Shown: positions 23,256 to 31,769, counted from the first letter of the stretch. The stretch is DNA of 45,407 nt from Clostridia bacterium (GCA_017631325.1 JAGBTM010000042.1:1-45407); one strand, 5' to 3'. Notes: generated from the letters alone by a model not told the origin. Program-made: numbers and translations.

Positions 23256-23444
23256 CTGCTTGTATAGGGGTTGGGCTTAGTCAATAATGCGTTTGACCGG
23301 TTTTCTGTCGGTAGGTAATATATTTCAATTAACAACTAAAATCGACCTAAAGGTACGCACCTTTAGCGAAGTCCTTTTTCTTTTGAGGACGATTTTTAGC
23401 GCGTCTTTTGCCACTGATTTGTTGGTTTTTGCCCTCTTGTACCA

Positions 23445-23473
23445 TTGACAAAGCAAAACAAAGGTGCTATAAT
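23445..23473 (+). promoter_or_regulatory. Consensus sigma-A promoter of the Gfo/Idh/MocA gene
   Basis: TTGACA (23445-23450), 17-base spacer, TATAAT (23468-23473), a perfect match in both boxes. Confidence 0.93.
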
Positions 23474-23502
23474 TAAGAAAAATAATTTTTTTGGGGGAAA
23501 AT

Positions 23503-24387
23503 ATGAAAAAGGTTGCAATTTTAGGCTGCGAGAACTCGCATGCACATTCGTTTTTGAACACTATGAAAAATTATCCCGATGACTTTTCCGAAATAGAGGT
23601 TATCGGTGTATACAGCGACGAGATGGCTGAATGCGAGAAGCTTCGCCAAAGATACGGTGTTGATATTTTGGAGGATTACACCTCGGCGGTCGGTAAGGTT
23701 GACGGCATAATCATTACTGCCCGTAACGGTGATAATCACTATAAATATGCAAAGCCCTATATCGAGAGCGGTATCCCTATGTACATAGACAAGCCGATTA
23801 CAAATTCCGAGGAGGAGGCCGTTGCGCTCGTCAAGGACCTTGAGGCTCACGGCGTGCGCTTTACCGGTGGCTCAACTCTTCGTCACGACAGCACCGTTCT
23901 CAATTTTAAGAAGGAAAGAATTGAAAACGTGGACGGAAAAACTCTTGGAGGTCTTGTTAAGGCGCCTCTTGACTCTAACAGCAAGTACGGTGGCTTCTTC
24001 TTCTATGCGCCTCACCTTGTCGAGATAGTTCTTGAGATGTTCGGCAGACAGCCGAAGTCGGTTATGACCTACAAGGCCGGCATATCTACAACCGTTGTTT
24101 TCAGATACGATGAGTACGATGTTGTAGGCGTTTTTGCAGAAAATAATTATCTCTATTACGCATCTCGCATAGCCGAAAAGGGCGCGAAAATGGAAAAGAT
24201 AGTCCTCGGTACCGGCAGAGAGCACGACTGGATGTACAAGGAGCTTAAGGAATATTACGATATTCTTATGGGTGGTGAGAGAAGCATGTCCACAGAGGAC
24301 TTCCTCGCTCCCGTATTCGTTGCCAATGCTATTAAGCGCTCTATCGACAGCGGCAAACAAGAGGAAGTGCACCCCATATCTCTTTGA
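23503..24387 (+). CDS. Gfo/Idh/MocA family oxidoreductase
   Basis: A 294-residue NAD(P)-dependent oxidoreductase-like protein. The N-terminal Rossmann fold starts KKVAILGCENSHAHSF, where the usual GxGxxG is replaced by GCENSHA, a variant found in a branch of the family. IDKPITNS (about 92-99) corresponds to the EKP motif that holds the catalytic lysine, with Asp for Glu. At 294 residues it is shorter than the common 330-380, so the substrate-binding beta-sheet domain is compact. The ATG at 23503 with GGGGGA upstream is preferred over the in-frame start four codons earlier. The substrate, probably a sugar or polyol, is unknown. It has its own perfect promoter and a terminator, so is monocistronic. 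Confidence 0.8.
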   Translation: MKKVAILGCENSHAHSFLNTMKNYPDDFSEIEVIGVYSDEMAECEKLRQRYGVDILEDYTSAVGKVDGIIITARNGDNHYKYAKPYIESGIPMYIDKPITNSEEEAVALVKDLEAHGVRFTGGSTLRHDSTVLNFKKERIENVDGKTLGGLVKAPLDSNSKYGGFFFYAPHLVEIVLEMFGRQPKSVMTYKAGISTTVVFRYDEYDVVGVFAENNYLYYASRIAEKGAKMEKIVLGTGREHDWMYKELKEYYDILMGGERSMSTEDFLAPVFVANAIKRSIDSGKQEEVHPISL

Positions 24388-24425
24388 TTTTATTGTCACA
24401 AAAACACACAAGAAAAACAAAAAAG

Positions 24426-24449
24426 AAAAGCGGTCAATTGACCGCTTTT
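24426..24449. terminator. Bidirectional palindromic terminator between the oxidoreductase gene and purC
   Basis: A perfect 24-base palindrome: AAAAGCGGTCAA with its exact complement, flanked by A and T tracts on both sides. It serves the two converging genes. Confidence 0.92.
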
Positions 24450-24486
24450 TGCTTTTTATGTAAAGTAAAGTTAGAAAAGCAAGCTA

Positions 24487-25170
24487 TTATCTATTGAGAA
24501 TAAGCTTGGTGAGGTCTACGGGATTAACAATTTCGTTGCCCTTATAAACTCTCATATTACCCGATGCGATTTCGTCGATAAGGATAACCTCCTCACCGTT
24601 GTAGCCGAACTCAAACTTGATGTCCCAAAGGTCAAGGCCGATGGATTTGAGGTCGTCTGCTACGATTTTGGTAATCTTAAGCGTCTGAGCCTTCATGCTC
24701 TCGAACATTTCCTCGGACATAACGCCAAGCGCTGCAAGTCCCTCGCTTGTTACGAGCGGGTCGCCCTTTGCGTCGTTCTTAAAGGTGCATTCAACGTAGC
24801 CGCCGGGGAGGGGAGTGCCGTCAGCGATGTACTCGCCGTATCTTCTGATAAAGCTGCCGGTTGCAACGAGTCTGCAGATAACCTCAAGACCGTGACCGAA
24901 TACCTTTCCGGGAAGAACTTCCATTGTGGCAGACTCTACGTCAGCGCTGACGTAGTGAGTTTTGATGCCCGCTTCCTTGAGAAGATTAAAGTAATAAACC
25001 GAGGTGCGAAGATTAGCCTTGCCGATGCCCTCGATCTTAAGACCTACGGTGTTTTCGCCCGGATCAAAAACACCGTCCTTGCCGGTGCAGTCGTCCTTGA
25101 ACTTAAGAAGCACGTTGCCGTTTTCAAGTGAAAATACGTCCTTGGTTTTGCCTTCATAAATCTTTTTCAT
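24487..25170 (-). CDS. purC: SAICAR synthase (phosphoribosylaminoimidazole-succinocarboxamide synthase)
   Basis: A 227-residue purine-pathway enzyme that joins aspartate to CAIR with ATP. It begins [13 protein letters not shown], the ATP-binding glycine-rich start of Pur[10 protein letters not shown] and [13 protein letters not shown] are the conserved C-terminal motifs. The ATG at 25170 with AAGGAG is chosen; the longer open frame adds 15 unrelated residues. The length is that of the bacterial single-domain enzyme. It is on the opposite strand from the purE operon and has a separate weaker promoter, with no ZTP aptamer in its short leader, so it may be regulated differently from the rest of the pathway. 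Confidence 0.96.
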   Translation of the reverse strand: MKKIYEGKTKDVFSLENGNVLLKFKDDCTGKDGVFDPGENTVGLKIEGIGKANLRTSVYYFNLLKEAGIKTHYVSADVESATMEVLPGKVFGHGLEVICRLVATGSFIRRYGEYIADGTPLPGGYVECTFKNDAKGDPLVTSEGLAALGVMSEEMFESMKAQTLKITKIVADDLKSIGLDLWDIKFEFGYNGEEVILIDEIASGNMRVYKGNEIVNPVDLTKLILNR

Positions 25171-25230
25171 ATTATTCTCCTTTTGCCCGCCGTCGAATAC
25201 AACAGCCAAAGCCAAAAAAATTACGTGTAT

Positions 25231-25259
25231 ATTTTATCACATTTTTTCTCGGTTGTACA
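25231..25259 (-). promoter_or_regulatory. purC: Probable promoter of purC
   Basis: On the minus strand TGTACA (25254-25259), 17-base spacer, TAAAAT (25231-25236). The -35 is a poor match. Confidence 0.55.
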
Positions 25260-25420
25260 TATTTTTTTTAAAAAAAGTCGCAAAAATTTGAATTTCCACA
25301 AAATATACAAAAAACGAGCTTCGCTGAGGTATTTTTTGGTTTTTTTGTTAAATTGGCTCGGATGCTGCGTTTCTTTCACTCTTTCGCACTTAGACCGGAG
25401 GAAAATACGCCTCTATCCAC

Positions 25421-25449
25421 TTGACAATACGCTAAAAAATTGGTAAAAT
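25421..25449 (+). promoter_or_regulatory. Sigma-A promoter of the GH39-like gene
   Basis: TTGACA (25421-25426), 17-base spacer, TAAAAT (25444-25449). Confidence 0.88.
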
Positions 25450-25513
25450 ATAAAGAGAAAATATCTTGAATATAAAAGGATATTATAAGGAAAGAAAAGC
25501 TCGAGGAGAAAAA

Positions 25514-26875
25514 ATGCTTAATAGAGTTATAACCGTAGATTTTTCTAAAAAGAGCGGCAAGATAAAGCCCTTAAACTGCATAAACGGCGCGCCTCGCTCG
25601 GGTGGATATAATTTGCCTTTTGACGTTACCGAGGAGTTTTTGGAGCTTTCTGTTCCTCTTGTCAGGACAAGCGCCTCGGACGGTGAGTACGGATTTAATC
25701 AGTTTTTGAATATACACTGCATTTTCCCAAATTTTGACGCCGACGAGAATTTAGAGGAGTCCTACAACTTTTTGCCGACCGACCTATACATACAGTCCAT
25801 AAGAAATACCGGAGCTGAAATACTCTTCCGTCTTGGCGAGTCTGCCGAGCCGTATTCCTACAAAATCTATACACGCCCCCCTCGTGATAAGGAAAAATGG
25901 GCTAGAATTTGCGAGCATATCGTTATGCATTATAACGAGGGCTGGGCAAATGGATTTAAGTATAATATCAAGATGTGGGAGATATGGAATGCGCCGGACA
26001 GTGCGACGGGCTTTACGGGTGAGGCAGTTGAGTATTACGAGCTGTACCGTATATGCGCAAATCACCTGAAGGAGCGTTTCCCGAAAATCAAGGTAGGCGC
26101 TTACGGGGCGCGCGGATTTTATTCGCTCAACCGTCTTGACGCAAGCGAGGAAATCAAAAGGTGTATACCCTTTATGCAGCAGTTCTTCAGCTACATAACC
26201 AAGGAACCGACGAAGGCGCCACTCGACTTCTTCACGTGGGCCTGCTACACCTCTAACCCCGACGAGCTTGCCATGCACGTAAAGTATGCGAGAAACTACC
26301 TCGACGTGTCGGGACTTAAAAAGACGAAAAGTATTATTTGCGAGTACAATACAGCCACAAAAGGCGACACGCCCCCCGGCTTGTTGCCCGAATTTCCCTC
26401 TGAGCTTGGCGCATCTCTTATTCTTGCGCAGAAGGGTGAGGTCGATATGATGATATATTCGACCTCGGATATACGCGCAAGGGAAAACGCTCTTTTCACT
26501 ATGGACGACCATACTAAAACGCACAGGTACGCTGCCTTTAACGTAATGCGCTCGTTTGGAAAGGCGTATAAGCTCGGAACCTCGTTTGAAACGAGCGGAG
26601 ATTACCGAAAGGAGCTTTACTCACTCGCGGCAGGCGGGCAGAATACGGCTGAGGTGCTGTTGGTTACAAGAAGCTACTCGGGCAGGGTAGAGGTAATTCT
26701 AAAGGACGCGCCATACGACACCTGCAGCGTTGTTAAAACCGTCTCAGGCGGTGAGCGTGGTGAGGGCGCCGTATACAGAGCAGAGAATATAGCTATAAAC
26801 GGCGCAAAAATAATTCTTCCCGTCAAGCAGAATGAAATTTACGAGATTTCGCTGTTTACTAAAAATGAGGAATGA
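25514..26875 (+). CDS. Clan GH-A / GH39-like glycoside hydrolase homologue lacking the acid/base glutamate
   Basis: A 453-residue protein without a signal peptide, so cytoplasmic. It has a TIM-barrel core and a C-terminal beta-sandwich (about 370-453), like GH39 beta-xylosidases. The acid/base motif of the clan, WxIWNEPD, here reads MWEIWNAPD, with Ala160 in place of Glu. The nucleophile strand SIICEYN keeps Glu277. The codon is GCG, not one base from a glutamate codon by transition, so a simple sequencing slip is unlikely. The ATG at 25514, with GAGGAG, is favoured over a TTG at 25466. It could be a binding pseudoenzyme or act on activated or self-assisting substrates. It has its own promoter. 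Its last four codons lie in a short-repeat tract. Confidence 0.72.
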   Translation: MLNRVITVDFSKKSGKIKPLNCINGAPRSGGYNLPFDVTEEFLELSVPLVRTSASDGEYGFNQFLNIHCIFPNFDADENLEESYNFLPTDLYIQSIRNTGAEILFRLGESAEPYSYKIYTRPPRDKEKWARICEHIVMHYNEGWANGFKYNIKMWEIWNAPDSATGFTGEAVEYYELYRICANHLKERFPKIKVGAYGARGFYSLNRLDASEEIKRCIPFMQQFFSYITKEPTKAPLDFFTWACYTSNPDELAMHVKYARNYLDVSGLKKTKSIICEYNTATKGDTPPGLLPEFPSELGASLILAQKGEVDMMIYSTSDIRARENALFTMDDHTKTHRYAAFNVMRSFGKAYKLGTSFETSGDYRKELYSLAAGGQNTAEVLLVTRSYSGRVEVILKDAPYDTCSVVKTVSGGERGEGAVYRAENIAINGAKIILPVKQNEIYEISLFTKNEE

Positions 26876-26932
26876 TTAATTGGGAATGATAAATGAGAAA
26901 TGAGGAATGAGAAATGATTAATTATAAATTGC
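26864..26932. repeat. AATGAG/AATGATTAATT short-motif repeat overlapping a stop codon
   Basis: The tract repeats the words AAATGAGGAATGA, GAAATGAG and AATGATTAATT. It starts inside the end of the GH39-like gene, supplying its final KNEE and stop. Such A/T-rich decayed repeats are frequent between genes of gut Clostridia; no open frame or stable fold was seen. Confidence 0.65.
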
Positions 26933-27082
26933 CTTTTTTCCTCAGGCTTTCAAAACGTTTTTTCGAGGCATTCTTGATTTAATCGTCATTTTCGGTCATT
27001 TTCCACCGTATTTTGTATAAAATGTCCAAAATAGCAGGGTGAATATTTTAAATATTTCACCCTTTTATTTTTGGTTTTTCCA

Positions 27083-27112
27083 TTGACTTATATAATTTAA
27101 ATATGATAAAAT
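27083..27112 (+). promoter_or_regulatory. purE: Sigma-A promoter of the purine operon
   Basis: TTGACT (27083-27088), 18-base spacer, TAAAAT (27107-27112). Transcription would begin near 27119, just before the ZTP aptamer. Confidence 0.85.
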
Positions 27113-27124
27113 ATATACGGTAAA

Positions 27125-27196
27125 GGTTTTTGTGACCGACGGTGAGCGGAATTGACCGCAAGGAAGCAAAAATCGTAAATCAGCCGACCGTCTGGG
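27125..27196 (+). ncRNA. ZTP (pfl) riboswitch aptamer
   Basis: P1 is GGTTTTTG (27125-27132) with CAAAAATC (27167-27174). Conserved internal-loop bases follow (TGTGACCGACGG), then a GCGG/CCGC hairpin, and AGGAAGC. After a short A-rich linker comes the hallmark CCGTCTGGGC (27187-27197 region). This class senses ZTP/ZMP, which builds up when 10-formyl-THF is short. Its place before purE is the usual one. The GGGC at the aptamer's 3' end is also the first part of the terminator stem, so ligand binding and termination exclude each other. Confidence 0.9.
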
Positions 27197-27239
27197 CAGA
27201 ACTACCTTGTTGGGGGAGTTCTGCCCTGTTTTGTTTTTT
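27194..27239 (+). terminator. Riboswitch-controlled terminator
   Basis: GGGCAGAACT (27194-27203) pairs perfectly with AGTTCTGCCC (27217-27226), followed by TGTTTTGTTTTTT. Its 5' arm shares GGGC with the ZTP aptamer, making an ON switch. Confidence 0.93.
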
Positions 27240-27302
27240 GGCTGTTTTTGGTTCAATTAACGAGATTAATTAAATGAAATATCAACCGAAGGAGAGTACA
27301 GT

Positions 27303-27797
27303 ATGAAAAAAGTTGCTATCATCATGGGAAGCGACAGCGACCTTCCTATCGTAGAGAAGGGTATTAACGTTCTTTCTGACTACGGCATTCCGTTCGAGGT
27401 GCACGTTTATTCGGCGCACAGAACGCCAAAGGAGACCGCAGAGTTCGTATCGGGCGCTATTGACAGAGGGTTTGGAGTTATTATAGCGGCGGCAGGTATG
27501 GCAGCGCATCTTGCAGGTGCGGTTGCCGCGAATACAACCCTTCCCGTTATCGGCATTCCGATTTCCTCAAAGAATACGGGCGGTATTGACGCGCTTTGGT
27601 CGACGGTTCAGATGCCCTCGGGCATACCCGTTGCAACGGTAGCCATTGACGGTGCGGCAAACGCAGCTCATCTTGCGGCCGAGATACTTGCTCTCTCTGA
27701 GCCGTCACTCAGCGAGAAAATCAAAAGCGCAAGAGAGTCGGGACACTCTAAGGTAATAGAAAAGAATAAACAGATAGAGGCTAAATACAATATGTAA
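27303..27797 (+). CDS. purE: N5-CAIR mutase / AIR carboxylase
   Basis: A 164-residue enzyme of the AIR-to-CAIR step. The motifs MGSDSDLP (8-15), SAHRTP (about 39-44) and the C-terminal TVAIDGAANAAHLAAEIL are typical. The usual GMAAHLPG reads GMAAHLAG. No purK is in the operon or elsewhere in the window, which leaves open whether the protein accepts N5-CAIR (class I) or AIR plus CO2 (class II). First gene after the ZTP switch, RBS AAGGAG. Confidence 0.96.
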   Translation: MKKVAIIMGSDSDLPIVEKGINVLSDYGIPFEVHVYSAHRTPKETAEFVSGAIDRGFGVIIAAAGMAAHLAGAVAANTTLPVIGIPISSKNTGGIDALWSTVQMPSGIPVATVAIDGAANAAHLAAEILALSEPSLSEKIKSARESGHSKVIEKNKQIEAKYNM

Positions 27798-27847
27798 CCG
27801 TTGGCTCGCCACGGTTTAGGCAACCCAGATGAAATTCGGAGGAATAT

Positions 27848-29257
27848 ATGGGAGTTTTTGGTATTTTCGCGGGTGAAAAAACGAACGTAGCCTCGAGCGT
27901 ATACTACGGCCTCTACGCGCTTCAGCACAGAGGACAGGAGTCTGCGGGAATCGTCGTAAACGACGACGGAGTTTTCACATCGTATAACGACTCGGGTATT
28001 GTAAACGACGTCTTCACCAAGGATCGACTTGAGGGTCTTGGACAGGGAAACATGGCCATCGGTCACGTTCGTTACGGAACGCTTGGCACGAAGGGAAGAA
28101 TTAACGCTGAGCCGATAGTTATAAATCACGTCAAGGGTAAGCTCGCTATTGCGACGGCCGGCGGTATAGTGAACGCATCTGAATTAAAGCGCGAGCTTGA
28201 GCTTCAGGGTATGATTTTCCATACCACGAATGCCGCTGAGGTCGTGTCTTACGTTATCACCAAGGAGCGCATAAGCTCCTCGTCAATTGAGGAGGCTGTG
28301 GTTCGCTCTATGGAGAGAATTGACGGTGGATTTTGTATGCTGCTTATGTCACCTCAGAAGATGATAGCAGTCAGGGACAAGCACGGCTTTCACCCCATAT
28401 GCTACGGTCAGCGCGAGAGCGGAGAGTACGTTATCGCATCTGAGAGCTGCGCGCTCGATTCGGTAGGAGCTACCTTTATAAGAGAGCTTGACCCGGGCGA
28501 GATTATCGTATTTTCAAGCAAGGGAATCGAGTCTATACGCGACCACTGTGGTAAGGCAAGAGAATCACTCTGCGTGTTCGAATATATTTACACGGCTCGC
28601 CCCGATTCGACCATTTCGGGTCTTTCAGTCCACGAGGCGAGAGCGCGCGCAGGTGCGCTTTTGGCGGCGGCTCATCCTGTTGAAGCCGACGTTGTAGTTG
28701 GAGTTCCGGACTCGGGACTTGATGCCGCTATCGGCTATGCAAACGCATCGGGAATACCCTATGGCATAGGTCTCATTAAGAATAAGTACATAGGTAGAAC
28801 TTTTATAGCGCCCGGTCAAGATGTGCGTGAGGACAAGGTTAAGATTAAGCTCAACCCCGTGCGCTCGACCTTGAACGGAAAGCGCGTCGTTCTGGTTGAC
28901 GACTCGATAGTCAGGGGAACTACCTGCGCAAAGCTCGTCGGCCTTCTCAAAAACGCGGGAGCCGTTGAGGTTCATATTCGCTCGTCAGCGCCTCCGTTCC
29001 TCAACCCCTGCTATTACGGTACTGATATAGATTCTAAAGAATCTCTTATAGCCTGCAACCACACCATTGAAGAAATCAGGCAGATGACGGGTGCTGATTC
29101 TATCGGATTTTTGCGTCTTGAGGACCTTTCGAAGCTCGGTGTAGGCAGTAGCTCTCGCGGCTTCTGTACAGCGTGCTTCGACGGAATATATCCTACAAAG
29201 CCCCCCGTAATCTACAAGAACAAATACGACACTAAAATTTCGGAAAACAAAAAGTAA
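27848..29257 (+). CDS. purF: PurF amidophosphoribosyltransferase with degenerate glutaminase site
   Basis: A 469-residue homologue of the first committed purine enzyme (PRPP plus amide nitrogen to phosphoribosylamine). The PRPP-binding loop VVLVDDSIVRGTT is intact. Cysteines matching the four cluster ligands of the Bacillus-type enzyme remain (CVFEYIY, NPCYYG, and FCTACF near the end). The glutaminase half is not intact. The chain starts MGVFGIF, where active PurF has CGVFGI after processing, and the oxyanion motif HNGNL reads TAGGI (103-107), so Asn becomes Ala104. HRGQESAGI and HVRYG remain. The start is firm: GGAGG is 5 bases upstream and an in-frame stop lies at 27830. The enzyme probably uses free ammonia. 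Confidence 0.92.
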   Translation: MGVFGIFAGEKTNVASSVYYGLYALQHRGQESAGIVVNDDGVFTSYNDSGIVNDVFTKDRLEGLGQGNMAIGHVRYGTLGTKGRINAEPIVINHVKGKLAIATAGGIVNASELKRELELQGMIFHTTNAAEVVSYVITKERISSSSIEEAVVRSMERIDGGFCMLLMSPQKMIAVRDKHGFHPICYGQRESGEYVIASESCALDSVGATFIRELDPGEIIVFSSKGIESIRDHCGKARESLCVFEYIYTARPDSTISGLSVHEARARAGALLAAAHPVEADVVVGVPDSGLDAAIGYANASGIPYGIGLIKNKYIGRTFIAPGQDVREDKVKIKLNPVRSTLNGKRVVLVDDSIVRGTTCAKLVGLLKNAGAVEVHIRSSAPPFLNPCYYGTDIDSKESLIACNHTIEEIRQMTGADSIGFLRLEDLSKLGVGSSSRGFCTACFDGIYPTKPPVIYKNKYDTKISENKK

Positions 29258-29272
29258 AAGGAGATAAGGAAA

Positions 29273-30319
29273 GTGAAAAATTCTAGATCAGAAAGCTACG
29301 CTGCGGCAGGCGTTGATATTACGGCCGGCTACAAGGCGGTAGAGCTTATGAAATCTCATATCGCGCGCACCGTTACCGCGGGAGCAGATACCGACATCGG
29401 CGGTTTTGGCGGTTTGTTTGAGCTTGACCTTGAGGGACTTAACATAACCAAGCCCGTCCTTGTCAGCGGAACCGACGGAGTAGGCACAAAGCTTAAAATC
29501 GCCTTTCTTATGGATAAGCACGATACCGTAGGTATCGACTGTGTTGCTATGTGCGTAAACGACGTTATATGCGTAGGCGCAAAGCCTCTTTATTTCCTTG
29601 ATTATATTGCCTGCGGCAAGAATATCCCCGAGAGAATTGCCGACATAGTTAAGGGTGTTGCCGAGGGCTGCGTTCAGTCGGGCGCTGCTCTTATCGGCGG
29701 TGAAACGGCAGAGATGCCCGGCTTCTATCCTGTCGATGAGTACGACCTCGCAGGCTTTGCCGTTGGTGTGGTTGACAAGAGCCGCGTGCTTGACAAAACT
29801 ACTATGAAGCCCGGCGACACGGTTATCGCTCTTCCCTCAAGCGGAGTACATTCCAACGGATTTTCACTCGTGCGTAAGGTGTTCGACGTTGAGTCGGCCG
29901 ACCTTACCTCTCCGAGAGAGGAGCTGGGAGGAGCTTCGCTGGGACAGACGCTTCTCACACCTACCAAGATATACGTTAAGCCTATCTTAGCACTTCTTAG
30001 CGAGGTGAAGGTTAAGGGAATTTCGCATATCACGGGTGGTGGTTTCTATGAGAACATACCGCGTAGCATACCCAAGGGTCTTGGAGCTAAAATAAATAAA
30101 AAGGATATAAAAATTCTTCCCATCTTCGAGCTTATCGCAAAGTGTGGAAATATTCCCGAGCGCGATATGTTCAACACCTTCAATATGGGCGTCGGAATGA
30201 GCGTTGTCGTTGCTAAGGAGGATAGCGCTCGCGCGCTTGAGATACTCAAGGCAAACGGCGAGGGGGCCTATATTATCGGTGAGATAGTTGAAAGCGAAGA
30301 CGGTGTAATCTTATGTTAA
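29273..30319 (+). CDS. purM: AIR synthase (phosphoribosylformylglycinamidine cyclo-ligase)
   Basis: A 348-residue ATP-dependent enzyme that closes the imidazole ring. It starts at GTG 29273 with AAGGAG upstream and reads [21 protein letters not shown], the standard PurM N-terminus. [23 protein letters not shown] and [13 protein letters not shown] are the conserved ATP- and substrate-binding motifs, and [13 protein letters not shown] lies in the second domain. Full length. It overlaps purN by 7 bases. Confidence 0.97.
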   Translation: MKNSRSESYAAAGVDITAGYKAVELMKSHIARTVTAGADTDIGGFGGLFELDLEGLNITKPVLVSGTDGVGTKLKIAFLMDKHDTVGIDCVAMCVNDVICVGAKPLYFLDYIACGKNIPERIADIVKGVAEGCVQSGAALIGGETAEMPGFYPVDEYDLAGFAVGVVDKSRVLDKTTMKPGDTVIALPSSGVHSNGFSLVRKVFDVESADLTSPREELGGASLGQTLLTPTKIYVKPILALLSEVKVKGISHITGGGFYENIPRSIPKGLGAKINKKDIKILPIFELIAKCGNIPERDMFNTFNMGVGMSVVVAKEDSARALEILKANGEGAYIIGEIVESEDGVILC

Positions 30320-30930
30320 ACAAGGCTAAAATTGCAGTTATGGTATCGGGCGGCGGAACTAATCTTCAGGCGCTTATTGATGCGCAGTCCTCGGGTATCA
30401 TAAAGAGTGGTGAGATTGTGCTTGTGCTTTCGAACAAGCCCGACGCTTACGCCCTCACCAGAGCAAAGAATGCGGGAATTGACGTTGCCGTGGTTGACAA
30501 GAAAGAATGCACGGACAGAGCCGACTTTGAAGCTCGAATTGTCGAAATTCTCGACGGACACGGTATAGATATTATCGTGCTCGCAGGATTTATGTGCATA
30601 CTTTCGGCTGAGTTTACGGGGCACTACCACGACAGAATTATCAACGTACACCCCTCGCTTATTCCCTCGTTTTGTGGAGAGGGATATTACGGACTTAGGG
30701 TGCACGAGGCAGCGCTTAAGTATGGCGTTAAGGTTTCGGGCGCTACGGTGCATATAGTCAATGAGATACCCGACGGTGGCAGAATACTTATGCAGCGCGC
30801 CGTTGAGGTGCTCGACAATGATACACCCGAGAGCCTTCAGAGACGCATAATGGAGGAGGCAGAGTGGAAAATACTGCCGCTTTCCTGCGAGCTTATGTGC
30901 AAGCAAATCACCGATGAAAAAGAGAAATGA
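30313..30930 (+). CDS. purN: GAR transformylase (10-formyl-THF dependent)
   Basis: A 205-residue enzyme that formylates GAR using 10-formyl-THF. It opens with [18 protein letters not shown] (GAR phosphate loop). [11 protein letters not shown] holds the catalytic Asn and His, [15 protein letters not shown] holds the catalytic Asp, and the chain ends with the usual helical tail. The motif after PSF ([13 protein letters not shown]) differs from the common PGLHAH but is seen in clostridial forms. The start overlaps the purM stop, so translation is coupled. Its folate need fits the ZTP control of the operon. Confidence 0.96.
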   Translation: MLNKAKIAVMVSGGGTNLQALIDAQSSGIIKSGEIVLVLSNKPDAYALTRAKNAGIDVAVVDKKECTDRADFEARIVEILDGHGIDIIVLAGFMCILSAEFTGHYHDRIINVHPSLIPSFCGEGYYGLRVHEAALKYGVKVSGATVHIVNEIPDGGRILMQRAVEVLDNDTPESLQRRIMEEAEWKILPLSCELMCKQITDEKEK

Positions 30931-30943
30931 GAGGGAAATGCAA

Positions 30944-31660
30944 ATGAACGTTTACAAAATCGATACTATTGGCACTCTCCTTAAGGATAAAAGCTATCCC
31001 GGAAGAGGTATTATAATTGGCAAAAGTGAGGACGGGAAGTCCGCTGTGTTCGCATACTTTATAATGGGTAGAAGCGAAAATTCAAGGAACAGAGTTTTTG
31101 CTCTTCGTGACGGTGCGGTGTTCACCGAGCCCCACGACTTTAGCAAGGTATCCGACCCGTCTCTTATTATCTATTCGGCAGTAAGAAGCGCTTGTGGCTC
31201 GGTGATAGTTACCAACGGTGACCAGACAGACACCATCTACGATGCTATTATTAATGGCGGTGATATGCGTTCGGCTCTTCGCACTCGCGAGTTTGAGCCC
31301 GATGCACCTAATCTTACACCCCGTATCAGCGGTGTTCTCAATTTTGACGGTGAGTTCAGCTACGAGATGAGTATTCTCAAAAGCGCTGACTCCGAGGGCA
31401 CGGGTTGTAACCGTTTCTTCTACGAGTACACCCCCATCGCGGGAGTCGGCCACTTTATTCATACTTACGTTGACGACGGAAATCCTCTCCCTACGTTCCA
31501 GGGCGAGCCTGAGAGAGTAGCTATTCCCTCTGATATTGACGCATTTGCAAGCGCAATATGGACAAATCTCAACGAGGAGAATAAGATATCCCTCTACGTT
31601 CGATACGTCGCTCTTGACGGCGGTGAATCCTGCGAGCGTGTATTCAATAAAAACAACTAA
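30944..31660 (+). CDS. purO: IMP cyclohydrolase, PurO type
   Basis: A 238-residue enzyme of the last purine step (FAICAR to IMP) of the archaeal-type PurO family rather than the PurH N-terminal domain. Key motifs are YPGRGIIIGKSEDGKSAV and YFIMGRSENSRNRVF, which are near-diagnostic, with EYTPIAGVGHFIHTY in the C-terminal half. I start at the third in-frame ATG (30944) because GAGGG lies 8 bases before it and MNVYKIDTI is the usual N-terminus. The first ATG at 30914 is within purN and would add ten charged residues. It works with the separate AICAR transformylase encoded next. Confidence 0.93.
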   Translation: MNVYKIDTIGTLLKDKSYPGRGIIIGKSEDGKSAVFAYFIMGRSENSRNRVFALRDGAVFTEPHDFSKVSDPSLIIYSAVRSACGSVIVTNGDQTDTIYDAIINGGDMRSALRTREFEPDAPNLTPRISGVLNFDGEFSYEMSILKSADSEGTGCNRFFYEYTPIAGVGHFIHTYVDDGNPLPTFQGEPERVAIPSDIDAFASAIWTNLNEENKISLYVRYVALDGGESCERVFNKNN

Positions 31661-31689
31661 CCGCATAATCGGTGTTTTATAAGAAAAGA

Positions 31690-31707
31690 ACCGAGAGAAA
31701 TCTCGGT
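31690..31707 (+). promoter_or_regulatory. Intercistronic hairpin between purO and purV
   Basis: ACCGAG (31690-31695) pairs with CTCGGT (31702-31707) around AGAAAT in the longest gap of the operon (109 bases). No T-run follows, so it is more likely an RNA-processing or stability element than a terminator. Confidence 0.45.
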
Positions 31708-31769
31708 GTAACCGACAAATTTTAAAAAGCTTTACACATCAAAAATTAAAAAGACAGGTGAGGTAGAAA

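Noticed and set aside
27800-27850. A longer PurF start that would restore a cysteine propeptide.
   Set aside because: The frame meets TGA at 27830-27832 and no cysteine codon occurs between it and the ATG, which has its own GGAGG.
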